Shown piece after piece: positions 9,387 through 19,176 of a stretch of DNA of 64,000 nt (the first letter of the stretch is position 1; each line of letters starts with the position of its first letter). The notes beneath the pieces were generated by a model. The model searched no databases. It had not been told where the DNA came from and saw nothing but the letters and a program-made list of their open reading frames with translations. Location of the stretch: positions 1-64,000 of the forward strand of contig JAHLWS010000077.1 in assembly GCA_019057795.1 (NCBI GenBank), given 5' to 3'. The position numbers and the translations under genes are program-made. The stretch is from Promethearchaeota archaeon (GTDB lineage Archaea > Asgardarchaeota > Lokiarchaeia > Sigyniarchaeales > SOKP01).

Positions 9387-9718
9387 TATTTTTTACTTCT
9401 ATCTATTTACCCATTTATTGTATTGAATTATTTCCATTCATTTTTATCTTGATTAAATGTAAAAATTATTATTAATTTAATATGAATATTATCTTGTCAA
9501 TTTTTAAATAATAGCAGAGTATTGAAATATCTAATTTTATTATTATTAGTAATAATTAGTTTATTTTTATTAACTTTAGGTATTAACAAACTACATGTAT
9601 AAACTCGTAAAATATTTTCAAGATAATATGATGATCGATAATGAAAAAATAATTCTTGGTCAAAAGCATAATTGGATTATGAAGCTATTACAATAGAAGT
9701 CCAGTTTTATGGTGTATA
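9387..9718. other. Intergenic stretch between divergent genes
   Basis: This 330-base AT-rich gap separates the divergent genes at 9386 (minus) and 9719 (plus) and should contain both promoters. A 33-codon plus-strand frame (9595-9696, beginning MYKLVKYFQDN) is present but has no clear ribosome binding site or recognisable motif, so it is not called as a gene. I see no repeat or RNA gene. Confidence 0.4.
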
Positions 9719-11422
9719 ATGATGAACAATGAAAAATCTTCGCCAATTGAAAATATATATCAGAAGATCGATCAGAATCTCATCAATATTGGATCAAATA
9801 GTCTAGAATGCGAAACTTTTTTTCATAGTTTATGGGAAACAGCTGTTAAGAAAAACTCAGATTCAAAGTTGATTAATGATATTAAAAAGGACTATTATTT
9901 ATTCACATTTCGAGAATCAATACCACTCGAAGATCTGGAGTATTACAAGGAAAGGTTTAAAAATACTGAAAATTCAGTGCTCAAAGTAATGTATTTTAAC
10001 GTTTTAAATAAAGAAAAATTAGATTTTGACTTAATTTTAGAAACTTTCGATTATTTTTTCATTTTATATGAGAATGCTCTTAAATCTGGGAATCCAATTT
10101 CAATTAAACAAAGTATTGATATATTAAATTCAAGCTTAGAATATGCTCTCAAGTTAAAAAATGAAAATATGATCTCAAAATCTCTTTCAAAACATGTGGA
10201 GTTTATAACCGAGCACATTCGGCTTAAAAACTTTAATTGGGCATATTTATTAGTCAAATCATTATTTATTATCGGAAAGAAACATTGGGATAAAGTAGAT
10301 GAATCTTTCATTGAGAATATAATTAAAGAAGTAATGAAAGAAAAGGAAAATGGTCCAAAATATTTCAATGGATGGAAAGACTGGTCTAATTTATTAATCC
10401 AATTATACACATTATTAGGAAAACATGAAAAGAAAAAGGCAACACTTCAAACAGCTGCAGATACGCTAGAACAAGACTTTGATGAAATGGTGAAAAAAGG
10501 TGAATTATCTCACATAAAAGCAGGTTACTATTATAATAAGATTGCTGAATATCGCAAAAAAATGAACCAATCTCATAGAGATATGAATGATTTGATGATA
10601 AAAATCAAGCACCATCAAAAAGAAGGTAAAAAAGATATGGTTGTAATTAAAGGATCGTATGAAATTCCAGAAAAGGAGATTCAAAAGTTTGTTTCTAGAT
10701 TCGAAAAAAAACCTACTCTTGAAATCATCCAGTTAATCAATGAGATCCCCATAATTTCTTTCGAAACTTGTGTTCAAGCACGAAAATCGGGATCGAGTGA
10801 TTCTTTTCTAGAACAAATCCCTCACATTACATATGTCAATGGACTTATAAAAGCTAAGACAGTCGGAAATGAGACTATAGATACCCAAGCTAAATGGTTA
10901 TTTATTGAGGAGATGAAATTAATAATCTTTAAAATTGGAATCCTTTTCCAAAAATTAGGAAGTCAAAATGATAATTTTCTCGATGAGTTAAATGAATTTT
11001 TTGGTAAAAGCAATAATTTTACTAGTACGAATAAGGAATTGATGTCATATGGTATAGAGAAATTTAGAAAAAAAGAGTATATAGCCGCAATACACGTTCT
11101 CATTTTCCAAGTAGAAGTAATCCTAAGAAATAGATTGAAAGACTTTGGGATCAGTGATTACATAGAAAAAAATGGAGTTCAACAATATATCAGCTTGGGA
11201 AATGTATTGACCAAATTACACGAAAACCATGACCTTCAAGAAAATTTTTTGATATTTCTTGATCTTTTCTTATCTGACCAACAATTTGTTAACCTAAGGA
11301 ACAAAATAGCTCACGGTCTAACAAAAATCGAAGAGTTCAATGAAAACAATACGGTTGCCTTGATATTTATTTTAATAAAATTAGTTAATTCAAGTGAAAG
11401 GTATCTAACAACTGGGAAATAA
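9719..11422 (+). CDS. DUF4209-like protein with HEPN-type C-terminus
   Basis: The 567-residue protein is entirely helical. Its C-terminal ~150 residues show the arrangement typical of DUF4209-type proteins: a central FLEQIPHITYVNGLIKAKTVG segment, then helices (KKEYIAAIHVLIFQVEVILRNRL) and finally R-N-K-I-A-H-G (R527 to H532), an R-x4-H motif of the HEPN kind. Proteins like this occur in defence islands and are suspected ribonucleases. The first 330 residues look like irregular helical repeats (for example FYNKIAEYRKKMNQSHRDM region). The start is ATG/ATGATG at 9719-9722 with only a weak upstream site. It is a monocistronic gene; nuclease function is inferred. Confidence 0.68.
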   Translation: MMNNEKSSPIENIYQKIDQNLINIGSNSLECETFFHSLWETAVKKNSDSKLINDIKKDYYLFTFRESIPLEDLEYYKERFKNTENSVLKVMYFNVLNKEKLDFDLILETFDYFFILYENALKSGNPISIKQSIDILNSSLEYALKLKNENMISKSLSKHVEFITEHIRLKNFNWAYLLVKSLFIIGKKHWDKVDESFIENIIKEVMKEKENGPKYFNGWKDWSNLLIQLYTLLGKHEKKKATLQTAADTLEQDFDEMVKKGELSHIKAGYYYNKIAEYRKKMNQSHRDMNDLMIKIKHHQKEGKKDMVVIKGSYEIPEKEIQKFVSRFEKKPTLEIIQLINEIPIISFETCVQARKSGSSDSFLEQIPHITYVNGLIKAKTVGNETIDTQAKWLFIEEMKLIIFKIGILFQKLGSQNDNFLDELNEFFGKSNNFTSTNKELMSYGIEKFRKKEYIAAIHVLIFQVEVILRNRLKDFGISDYIEKNGVQQYISLGNVLTKLHENHDLQENFLIFLDLFLSDQQFVNLRNKIAHGLTKIEEFNENNTVALIFILIKLVNSSERYLTTGK

Positions 11423-11515
11423 AATTTATCCTTAAGATCTTTTTAATATTAGATTTAAAAATAATATTCCTAATATCTAAATATGGATTCTGTTTAGTTT
11501 CTATTGTTTATCATC

Positions 11516-11689
11516 TCATATTTTTTTAGTTATGCATCTAAAACTTACTTGTTTAACGATTGTTTCAAACTTTTGATGACATTTATGGCATTCAAAAATG
11601 TATTCTTTTTGTTTGGGGTAATTATTAATATAATCAATCAAGTATAATTTTTCTCCACAACTACATTCTATATACTGATCCTCTCTCAT
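11516..11689 (-). CDS. Small zinc-ribbon protein
   Basis: This 57-residue gene is too short for the ORF track. It starts at ATG 11689 behind a GGAAGTGAG element and ends at TGA. The protein shows two cysteine pairs, ECSCGEK (C9, C11) and ECHKCHQKF (C34, C37), 23 residues apart, with a hydrophobic strand between, which is a compact zinc-ribbon layout. The C-terminus is basic. Such small ribbons bind nucleic acids or act as subunits of larger complexes; no specific family was recognised. It lies in the 460-base gap between the DUF4209-like gene and the convergent gene at 11884. Confidence 0.6.
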   Translation of the reverse strand: MREDQYIECSCGEKLYLIDYINNYPKQKEYIFECHKCHQKFETIVKQVSFRCITKKI

Positions 11690-11883
11690 TCTTTCTCACT
11701 TCCTTTTGGTTTTTCAATTAAATCTAATTTACATTTTCAACTTTCAAAAATTTTCATGTACATTATAATTCATTTCACATCTGAGTTAGATAGCTCCTTT
11801 TAATTCATTATTACTTTTGTCTCCAAACTTCTGAAAAAAAAAGCTTATCATGTGAAGATCACTTATAGTAGGGGATTATACAT

Positions 11884-13227
11884 TTAGTTGAGGATATCAC
11901 TTCTTTTTTGCTCAATCTGATTTATTTTTAAAACCATTTCGCTAATAACTAAAGTTGGAGGGTCGTAATCATCGCTCCTTGGCTTTCTATCCTTACAATT
12001 ATTACAAAAATCATTTTCGAACTGATTAAACAAATGTCCAAGATTTCCAGATTGGGGAATTACTTTTTTCTTAGTACAAGTAATCTTTTTTACACCTAAA
12101 GAGTAAATTCCTTCAGCTTGTCCTAAAATTGAAGGATAATAACCAACAAGGAGATGTGAACATTTTTTCAAAATTGCAATTGGATTAAGATCATTTAGCG
12201 CTATGTCTAATGATTCTTTTATATGCGGGTCATTTATTGAGCTTAAATCCGAAAACTTAAAGAATTTTAAGGTTTCTATTGTTTTTGATAAGGGTATTTT
12301 AATTACATCATTAATTGTGAATAATTCCGAGGCGATTCCCATATTTTCTAAATTATAATTAAACTTTTTTATATAATACTGATGATTATATTCTTTAGCT
12401 AATTTTAAACCTTTTTGGTAAAACTCCTTTGCTTTATCTAATTTATAAGCCTCATAGTATCCACCTGCTAATAAATAAGTATGAAGTTGAGTATCTTTAG
12501 CTTCAAATTTATCTGATAACTCAACCAAGAGCTCGATAAATAATTCGTTCTTTTCCAATATTTTTGAAAATATGGATTTATCAATATGGTCTTTAAGGAT
12601 AGAGTTCAAAAACACCTCTATTTGCAGTAAATGAAGATTTAATGTATGATACTCAAATAAATCTAGTGATTCTAAAAATTTTTTTAAGATTTCTAACATT
12701 TTTTTGGTGTGCTCTTTTAGGACATTATCTAAGACGATATTCTCAGATTCCCATATGAATTTTATGAAATGATCGATGGTTCTATGTTTTTTTGATGCTT
12801 CTATTCTTTTTAATATATTAGGGATTTGCTGTTTTATTAAAATTTCAAAAGTTGCGTAATAATGGAAGAAAAATGTAAATGTATTAATATATAGTTGATC
12901 TTTTAATTCTTTAGAAAGCCTTAACCCCTCAATTGTTAAATTAATAAAAGTCTCAATTTTTTCTGTAAATATATTACTACTTGTCATTATTGCTAAGATA
13001 GCTTGTAGATGGTGCTTATCTTTCCTTTTGAGTTTATAAATTTTAAAGAACTGCTCTTGCATTTCCCTAATATTATCACTTCTAAAATATAAAATTGATG
13101 TGTGAATTCTTCGCTTAATATTTTCAATTTCTGTTTTACTTATTATTTCTTTCATTCTTTCAGGATTATCTAAAAAACTTTCAAAACCCTCCGACCGATG
13201 TACCTCATCTACGAAATTGTTTTGCAC
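11884..13227 (-). CDS. Unknown helical-repeat protein with C-terminal cysteines
   Basis: I do not recognise this 447-residue protein. It is predicted to be almost wholly helical; residues about 255-300 (HTYLLAGGYYEAYKLDKAKEFYQKGLKLAKEY) read as a tetratricopeptide pair, so the rest may be TPR-like. Near the C-terminus there is a GYYPSILGQAEGIYSLGVKKITCTKKK segment and then FCNNCKDRKPRSDDYDPP, where the Cys residues could bind metal. The start at ATG 13227 overlaps, on the opposite strand, the remnant at 13200-13553, and downstream Met codons are possible starts. It is flanked by remnants and nucleases, and no operon partner is seen. Confidence 0.55.
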   Translation of the reverse strand: MQNNFVDEVHRSEGFESFLDNPERMKEIISKTEIENIKRRIHTSILYFRSDNIREMQEQFFKIYKLKRKDKHHLQAILAIMTSSNIFTEKIETFINLTIEGLRLSKELKDQLYINTFTFFFHYYATFEILIKQQIPNILKRIEASKKHRTIDHFIKFIWESENIVLDNVLKEHTKKMLEILKKFLESLDLFEYHTLNLHLLQIEVFLNSILKDHIDKSIFSKILEKNELFIELLVELSDKFEAKDTQLHTYLLAGGYYEAYKLDKAKEFYQKGLKLAKEYNHQYYIKKFNYNLENMGIASELFTINDVIKIPLSKTIETLKFFKFSDLSSINDPHIKESLDIALNDLNPIAILKKCSHLLVGYYPSILGQAEGIYSLGVKKITCTKKKVIPQSGNLGHLFNQFENDFCNNCKDRKPRSDDYDPPTLVISEMVLKINQIEQKRSDILN

Positions 13228-13553
13228 GATATAAATTACCTTTTGACCATATTGAACAATCCTTTTTCGATCTGTATCACAAGGTATTATATACCCAAAG
13301 CGAACGTAAACAAAAGTATTTTTTACCTTTGGGGAATCCTTGCGGACTTAAGGAAGTTTCAGAATTTATGGGTTATCTAAAATCAGATTTAGAAATATCT
13401 AATGGTATATTTGCTCCAATTGAATATGAAAGATTTTTAAATAATAACAATGAAAACCTTAAAACGAAAATTAAAAGTGATCTGTTACAATATAATAGAG
13501 ATGATCTGAAAAGAACCAAATATATTTATGATTGGTTAAGGAAGTTAAAGTGA
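13200..13553 (+). pseudogene. C-terminal remnant of a YprB-type RNase H-like exonuclease
   Basis: The ORF track lists 13329-13553, but the same frame is open upstream and reads RYKLPFDHIEQSFFDLYHKVLY, then FLPLGNPCGLKEVSEFMGY, then SDLLQYNRDDLKRTKYIYDWL at the end. The order 'DL...GLK.v...G......YNrdDl' is the C-terminal half of the RNase_H_2/YprB 3'-5' exonuclease domain, with its catalytic Tyr/Asp (YNRDD) retained. The N-terminal half with the first DxE motif is missing and no proper start exists, so it is a truncated gene. It overlaps the 5' end of the convergent minus-strand gene at 11884-13227, marking a rearrangement junction near 13.2 kb. Confidence 0.6.
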
Positions 13554-13665
13554 GATAATCATACATCTTAAAAATAAAGTCTGCACGTCATTGATTTAAA
13601 AATGTCAGATTGTAAGTTTTTTATCAATAAATATTAGAAAAACCAATTAAGTAAAGACAAAGAAA

Positions 13666-14730
13666 ATGATCTATGCTTTAAACGATCAAAATGAAAGAAT
13701 TAATGCTTCTAAAGCGGAAAAAGGTAAAAGTTATAGTTGTCCTAATTTAGATTGTGATAATAAAGAATTAATACTTAAGAAAGGACAAATAAGAATTCCT
13801 CATTTTGCTCACAAATCTCATAAGGATTGTTCTTCGGAACCTGAAAGTGAAGCCCATATTTTGTGTAAGATATTCTTCCAGTCTTTATTAGATCTTGACA
13901 AACAATTTGTTGAATACTATGGAATAAAAGGAGTTCGACCAGATGTTTTATATGACCAATTTGCCCTTGAAATACAGTGTTCCACCATCACTGTAAATGA
14001 AGTAAAAAGGAGAAATAAAATATACGAAAAAAATGGTTATATAGCCATATGGATATTTCTCGAAGATGAATTCAAACCTAAAAAAAAAACTAAAGAACCA
14101 AAAGCCTATTATCGTGTTAAAAAACCAGTCTTACGTGGCTCATTTGAAGATATAGGAAGAAGAAAACTTAAATTTTTTAGTTTCAAATGTGAAAATGAAG
14201 ATATTCACCTTAATTTTAATGATTATGGTGATTTTTTTGATGAATTCACAAAGGAAAATGAATTAGTTATCAAAACTAAGCAGGATTTTGATAGCATTTT
14301 AGAAGAAATTCTAATCCTAATTAAAAATAAAAAAGAGTTATATGATCTCAAGAAAAAATTAAATTCCTTACCTAAAAAAATTCAAGGTAATTTATATGAA
14401 AGCTCAAATCTTAATTATGCTCATATATCAGCTATAGACTTTTTAGATGGTGTTAATAATTTTAATATTGGAATGTTTTTAAATCAAATATTTCGTGAAA
14501 AAGATTGTTCTATGGATACCTTTAAAGATCACATTGAAAAAATGATAATTAAAGCATATAATAAGGATAAAAGTATTAAAGATTGGAGAGATCAAAATAC
14601 TTTCGAGCGAAATGGAAAAAAATATGTTCCTATATGTGGAATCAAAAAAATATATCATGAAACCCCTAAAGCGTATTTAGTTTGGTCTAATCAATACTTC
14701 AACTTCATAAGCACCACTATTCAATTTTAA
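13666..14730 (+). CDS. CoiA-like nuclease-domain protein
   Basis: The N-terminal half matches the CoiA-like layout: a zinc knuckle (SCPNLDCDN), the phrase IPHFAHKS, a helix with SEAHILCKIFFQ, then the PD-(D/E)xK-like core VRPDVLYDQFALEIQCSTIT, and a YEKNGYIAIWIFL strand. In CoiA family proteins this is the 'HFAH.....E...K......RPDV......EIQ.S' pattern with the acidic residues of a nuclease centre. The remaining ~170 residues (FFSFKCENEDIHLNF ...) are unrecognised. CoiA was named in competence, but stand-alone relatives in archaea are probably DNA-processing or defence enzymes. The start is ATG 13666 with a weak site. It lies alone between remnants. Confidence 0.75.
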   Translation: MIYALNDQNERINASKAEKGKSYSCPNLDCDNKELILKKGQIRIPHFAHKSHKDCSSEPESEAHILCKIFFQSLLDLDKQFVEYYGIKGVRPDVLYDQFALEIQCSTITVNEVKRRNKIYEKNGYIAIWIFLEDEFKPKKKTKEPKAYYRVKKPVLRGSFEDIGRRKLKFFSFKCENEDIHLNFNDYGDFFDEFTKENELVIKTKQDFDSILEEILILIKNKKELYDLKKKLNSLPKKIQGNLYESSNLNYAHISAIDFLDGVNNFNIGMFLNQIFREKDCSMDTFKDHIEKMIIKAYNKDKSIKDWRDQNTFERNGKKYVPICGIKKIYHETPKAYLVWSNQYFNFISTTIQF

Positions 14731-14732
14731 CC

Positions 14733-14807
14733 TACCTGGTCTCCGTTAACATTGAAACCGACGGATTCCATCTCTACATTCGATTCCTCGAGCAAAAGGA
14801 TACGTAA
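14733..14807 (+). pseudogene. Short coding scrap of unknown origin
   Basis: Directly after the stop of the CoiA-like gene, a 24-codon frame reads YLVSVNIETDGFHLYIRFLEQ up to TAA. Its codons are clearly richer in G and C than those of the neighbours, and a similarly GC-richer scrap lies at 20411-20553, so both may come from mobile or foreign DNA. No start codon is present and no family could be named. The following bases up to 15029 are AT-rich and show nothing else. Confidence 0.3.
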
Positions 14808-15029
14808 GTTGTACAGCCATAATTTGAGCCTTTAAATTTACATTTTTTCTTTTTTGCTATTTTTTTAGATGTCATATGCTCCCAGATCTTATAATTAAAT
14901 TCATGTAATAGATTTAAATTTCTATTTAAAAGCTTAGATTTTCTTTTTGAAAGACCATTTAAGTTAATTAGTATAAAAATAAATAATCTTATTTATTTTT
15001 TATTTAATTAAAATTGAAATCTTATTTGT

Positions 15030-15161
15030 ATGACTTACGAAAACATCTTAAATTGGTTCAAAAAGCACCCATCATTTAAGCGATGGGAATTCTTTTCTTT
15101 ATTAAGAAAAGAAATTCTAAGAAAAAATAGAAGTAAAAAATATAGCAAAATAACTTGTTAA
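15030..15161 (+). CDS. Possible small basic protein ahead of the DUF4365-TPR gene
   Basis: A 43-codon frame begins at ATG 15030 and stops 14 bases before the next gene. It reads MTYENILNWFKKHPSFKRWE and continues with a strongly basic helix (LLRKEILRKNRSKKYSK). It could be a small protein or leader of the same transcript. There is no good ribosome binding site and no recognised homologue, so it is only a candidate. Confidence 0.3.
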   Translation: MTYENILNWFKKHPSFKRWEFFSLLRKEILRKNRSKKYSKITC

Positions 15162-15175
15162 ATAAATGAGAAATA

Positions 15176-18100
15176 ATGACAATTCGAAATGAAAAACATG
15201 TAATGGAAGATGAATCAGTTAATATAATAAATTCTTTTCTATTACCTTGGATTGTATACGATTTAAGGGTTTCTGATTATGCTATTGATCTTTATGTTAG
15301 AATAGCTGAAATAAATAAACCAGTGAGTTCAGACTCATTTCATATTCAATTAAAATCCACAAAAGAAAAAAAATTGAAAGATAATAAAATTACTCTAAAT
15401 AATTTTCCCACAAAAACCTTACTTACCTTTGAAACTTCATATGAACCCGCATATATCGTTTTATGTGATTTAAGCTCAAAAGAGTTATACTGGGTTAATG
15501 TTCATGACGAAATTAACCGTTTAAATAATGCTAATCCAGCTTGGAAAAAACAAAATACAAATACAATTTATTTTAATTTACCTCAAGCGGTATTCACTAA
15601 ATCGAAACTAAAAGAAGATGCACTAAGAATACGGAAAAAATTAATTATAAAATATTCAATTAAACTAAAAGAAGATGAGTCTTTTGAAAAAATATATAGT
15701 CAAATGGAAATAGAATCTATTCAAGAAGATATTTTCTCAGGAAAAATAAAACTTAAAGATGAGAAAGCAAAAAAACTGTTTATAGCAGAGTTAAATTTTG
15801 TTAAAATTTTCAATGTTGAATTTGATGATGTAAGTAAAAGGATTAAGGAAATCATTATTACAATTACTTTTTATGAAAAAATTATTAGGAAAAAATTAAT
15901 CCCATCAAGTATCAATACTGGTCTTATCTTTATGAGATTATCTGATTTATTTTTTATGTTATCTGGAATTAAAGACTTTAAACTAAATATAAACAAATCT
16001 ATAGATTCTAACAAAAAAGCATTAAAATATTATAACAAAAAAGAAGATTTTCTTCAAAATTTCATCATATATCATAATTTAGGGTTAGCCTATAAATTAT
16101 TATATGAGAGTGACCCCAGAGATGATTATTTGTTATATCAGATTACTGCTCTTAATAGCAATTTAAAACTTGCTGAAGAAAAAGGAATTGCACCCATTTT
16201 AGGTCAACTTAACTTATCTATAGCTAATTTATATCTAAAACTAACTGATAAGAAGATTCATTTAATAAAAAACCAATCTAAAATGATCAACCAAATTAGG
16301 TCTTCAATAAGTCATTTTGAAAAAGCTTTAGAATATTCCCAATATTCAGAAGATTCGAAGGAATATGCACTGATCTGTTATTCTATTGGGAATTTATATA
16401 CAATGAATGCAGAATTAGAAAGTCCATATAATAATTTAAAGAGTTCTTTTAAATATCTAACAAAAGGATACGATATTATATTGAAAGTTGGTGATTCAGA
16501 AGAAATTTCAGATTATAAAACTAAATTAGCCGTAGTTTATCGAGGTTTGTATGATTATGAAAATAATAAAAATTGTCTAAAGAAAAGTATTGATTATTTA
16601 AATCAGGCACTTGAATTTTGGAATCTTGAGGATTTTCCATGGGATTATGCAACAGCATTGAAAAATTTGGCAATGGATTATATAATTTTAGGTACTATTG
16701 AAAATACAAAAGAAAATATATTAAAAGCAAAAGAAGCATTGGAGAAAGTCTTAATAGTCTTCTCTAAAGAGATTTATCCTGAAAGATATGCTTCCACTCA
16801 ATTAACTTATTATGAAGCTTATATAACTCTTTATGAGAATAATATAGATATTGAAGATAACTTAAATAGAGCACTTGAATCTTTAAATGAATGCCTACAA
16901 GTATATTCAAAGGAATTTTATCCCTATGGTTTTGCCACAGTAAAATTAAATCTTGGGGCTACTTATATGTATCTCTATCAACATTCAAATAATAAAAAAT
17001 ACATAGAAGAATCGATTAATTCCCTTAAAGAAGCTATTGAATTTTTTATATTAAAAGTTTATCCAGAAGATTATGCAAAATCACAGAATAATATTGGACA
17101 GTCCTATTTAGCATTATCAAAACATAATGATGAAGAAATTAATTTAAAAAAAGCATTAAATTCATTCAGAGAATCTCTTAATGTTCGGAGTTTAAAATCT
17201 CATCCATTTTTATATGCCCAGCTAAACAAATGGTTAGGAATAGTATATTATAAGCTAAATAATATTGATGAGAAAGTGGAATTTCTTGAAGAGGGAATAA
17301 AAGCATACAATAATGCCTTAAAAAAATTTACCCTCAAAGATTATCCTGAAGATTATGCCGAAATATACTTTAATTTAGGGGGATACTACAAAAAATTAGC
17401 GGAATTTAAAGATAAAATTCCTAATTTAAAAAAAGCTATTCATTATTTTAAAGAATCATTAAAAGTTATAACATTTGAATCTGATTCTTTTAAATATGAA
17501 ATAACAAACAACTACATTGGAAATATTTGCTTTGATTTAATAGAGATTGAGGAGAAAGAAGAATTTATCAAAGAAGGATTAATTGCGTATCCCAATATTT
17601 TAAAAAATTTATCGAAGACCGATAATCCTCATAATTATGCAGCAATGAAATGTAATTTGGGAAATTTATATACTCGCTTAGCAAAAAAAGGGAATAGAGA
17701 AACAAACTTAAAACAATCTATAGATGCATTTGATGAGGCAATTGAGATTTATTACACCTTAAAATCCTATGAACAATTAAAGAATGCCATTGCTAATCTA
17801 TCTGAAAGTCTATATTTTTATGGTTTTCTAACAGAAGATAAAACTATATGTGTAGAAGCAATAAATTATTATAAAAAGATACAAAAATCTATTGAGCCCT
17901 TAACTAATGTAGAATTAAACCTTGGATTAATCAATTGTTTAGGAATAATGTATAGAAAACTAAGCAAATTTGGAGAAAAAATAGAAAATATTAAAATATC
18001 AATAAAGTATTATAAAAAGGCCTTAAAAATTGTTGAAAAAGGTTCTGAAGATCATGGAATAACTTTAAACAATTTAGGTTTAGCATATCAAGAACTTTCG

Positions 18101-18253
18101 GATGATATAGATACAAAGGAAAATTTAATTAAATCATTATCAACCTATAATGAATCTTTAGAGTACTTAACTAAAAAAAACTCAGAAACCATCAAAATTG
18201 TTAAGAAGAATATTAAGAAAATAAACCTAAAGTTAAAAGAATTTAATAATTAA
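15176..18253 (+). CDS. DUF4365 nuclease-like domain fused to long TPR array
   Basis: Residues 1-140 match the DUF4365 pattern: YAIDLYVRI, then FHIQLKST, LLTFETSYEPAYIVLCDLSSKELYWVNV. The acidic residue of the first strand and the QxK of the second are arranged as in PD-(D/E)xK nucleases, and DUF4365 is common in defence proteins. From about residue 230 to the end the protein is a long series of tetratricopeptide repeats of about 40-50 residues ('...YPEDYAKSQNNIGQSYLALSK...'), similar to those of NB-ARC/CHAT-type sensors but without an NTPase domain here. The likely logic is a TPR sensor for a ligand with a nuclease head as effector. Its 3' end abuts the broken end of a small-GTPase pseudogene on the other strand, suggesting insertion into that gene. 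Confidence 0.75.
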   Translation: MTIRNEKHVMEDESVNIINSFLLPWIVYDLRVSDYAIDLYVRIAEINKPVSSDSFHIQLKSTKEKKLKDNKITLNNFPTKTLLTFETSYEPAYIVLCDLSSKELYWVNVHDEINRLNNANPAWKKQNTNTIYFNLPQAVFTKSKLKEDALRIRKKLIIKYSIKLKEDESFEKIYSQMEIESIQEDIFSGKIKLKDEKAKKLFIAELNFVKIFNVEFDDVSKRIKEIIITITFYEKIIRKKLIPSSINTGLIFMRLSDLFFMLSGIKDFKLNINKSIDSNKKALKYYNKKEDFLQNFIIYHNLGLAYKLLYESDPRDDYLLYQITALNSNLKLAEEKGIAPILGQLNLSIANLYLKLTDKKIHLIKNQSKMINQIRSSISHFEKALEYSQYSEDSKEYALICYSIGNLYTMNAELESPYNNLKSSFKYLTKGYDIILKVGDSEEISDYKTKLAVVYRGLYDYENNKNCLKKSIDYLNQALEFWNLEDFPWDYATALKNLAMDYIILGTIENTKENILKAKEALEKVLIVFSKEIYPERYASTQLTYYEAYITLYENNIDIEDNLNRALESLNECLQVYSKEFYPYGFATVKLNLGATYMYLYQHSNNKKYIEESINSLKEAIEFFILKVYPEDYAKSQNNIGQSYLALSKHNDEEINLKKALNSFRESLNVRSLKSHPFLYAQLNKWLGIVYYKLNNIDEKVEFLEEGIKAYNNALKKFTLKDYPEDYAEIYFNLGGYYKKLAEFKDKIPNLKKAIHYFKESLKVITFESDSFKYEITNNYIGNICFDLIEIEEKEEFIKEGLIAYPNILKNLSKTDNPHNYAAMKCNLGNLYTRLAKKGNRETNLKQSIDAFDEAIEIYYTLKSYEQLKNAIANLSESLYFYGFLTEDKTICVEAINYYKKIQKSIEPLTNVELNLGLINCLGIMYRKLSKFGEKIENIKISIKYYKKALKIVEKGSEDHGITLNNLGLAYQELSDDIDTKENLIKSLSTYNESLEYLTKKNSETIKIVKKNIKKINLKLKEFNN

Positions 18254-19150
18254 TATTAAATGAGTACGAGATAACACAACCTTATTGATAATATCATACC
18301 ATTTTCTCACATTGTTGAAGGACTCTTTGTTTGTAATGTCAAATACAATGATACCTGCTCGTGAATCTGTTAAATAATCAGGCCACAAACGTTGAAATTG
18401 ATTTTATCCAGCAAGATCCCAAATCATGAATTTTACAGAGGTATCTAATTCATTAAATAAACACTCTCTTTTAGATATAAATGTCCCAATTGTAGCTTTA
18501 TAGTCGGCTTTAAATATACCATGAACATATCTCTGAGCCATACTTGTCTTCCCTACACCACCATCTCCAATTAAACTCAACTTATAAACAAAATCAGGGG
18601 AATGGGATTTTTATTGGTAATAATCCAATTTATGTTTTAATTTTTCCACTTCAGTATCTCTTCTTATTTTGGGAATTACAGGGCTAACCGGTAGTTCTCC
18701 ATCAACTATTCTTGCAACTTTATCAGCAGTTAGATAGGTATAAGGAAATATATCATCAACAAACGTTGCAGGATGAAGAATCGACACTAAAACATGATCC
18801 GAACCAGACTCACAAAATTTTTTCTAAATATTCTCCAATATATGCAATAAATTCCTTGACTTTAATTTTGTTAAGAAGATCAGGAGTTTCCTCAAATTTT
18901 ATTGATATGATCAGGAAGGTTATTTGATATTTCCTTCTTTTCTTTCTATTATACTCTGGACAATCATCATTCGTTTTATTTAATTTTGCGGGTAAATCTT
19001 TTACTCTTTCAATATTAAGAGCAAACTTTAAAAAATTTTTAGATTTGGATAATTCTAAAGTTCTTGTAAGCTTTACCTATCTTTTTCGATTTGGTTGTCC
19101 CTTATTTTATATTCGATGAGCAATTTCGTGAGTTCGTTCTCTAACTGTAT
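18254..19150 (-). pseudogene. Decayed Rab-like small GTPase with N-terminal extension
   Basis: Read on the minus strand, this region encodes an N-terminal helical domain (LELSKSKNFLKFALNIERVK; FVDDIFPYTYLTADKVARIV) followed by a Ras-superfamily G domain: P-loop GDGGVGKTS, switch I threonine in YKATIGTF, and WDLAG of the G3 motif, then RAGIIVFDITNKESFNNV. The residue after WDLAG, the catalytic glutamine of Rab/Ras proteins, is a TAA stop. There is another TAA before the G domain and at least two frameshifts in the N-terminal part. The G4 (NKxD) and G5 motifs are missing because the frame ends at the DUF4365-TPR gene. It is thus clearly dead. The family is expanded in Asgard archaea and supports the taxonomic reading. 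Confidence 0.8.
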
Positions 19151-19176
19151 ACTTTATTTTTTTGCTACTAAATGTA

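Noticed and set aside
18712-18927. Plus-strand ORF of 71 residues
   Set aside because: It lies antisense within the GTPase pseudogene and has no motif or ribosome binding site.
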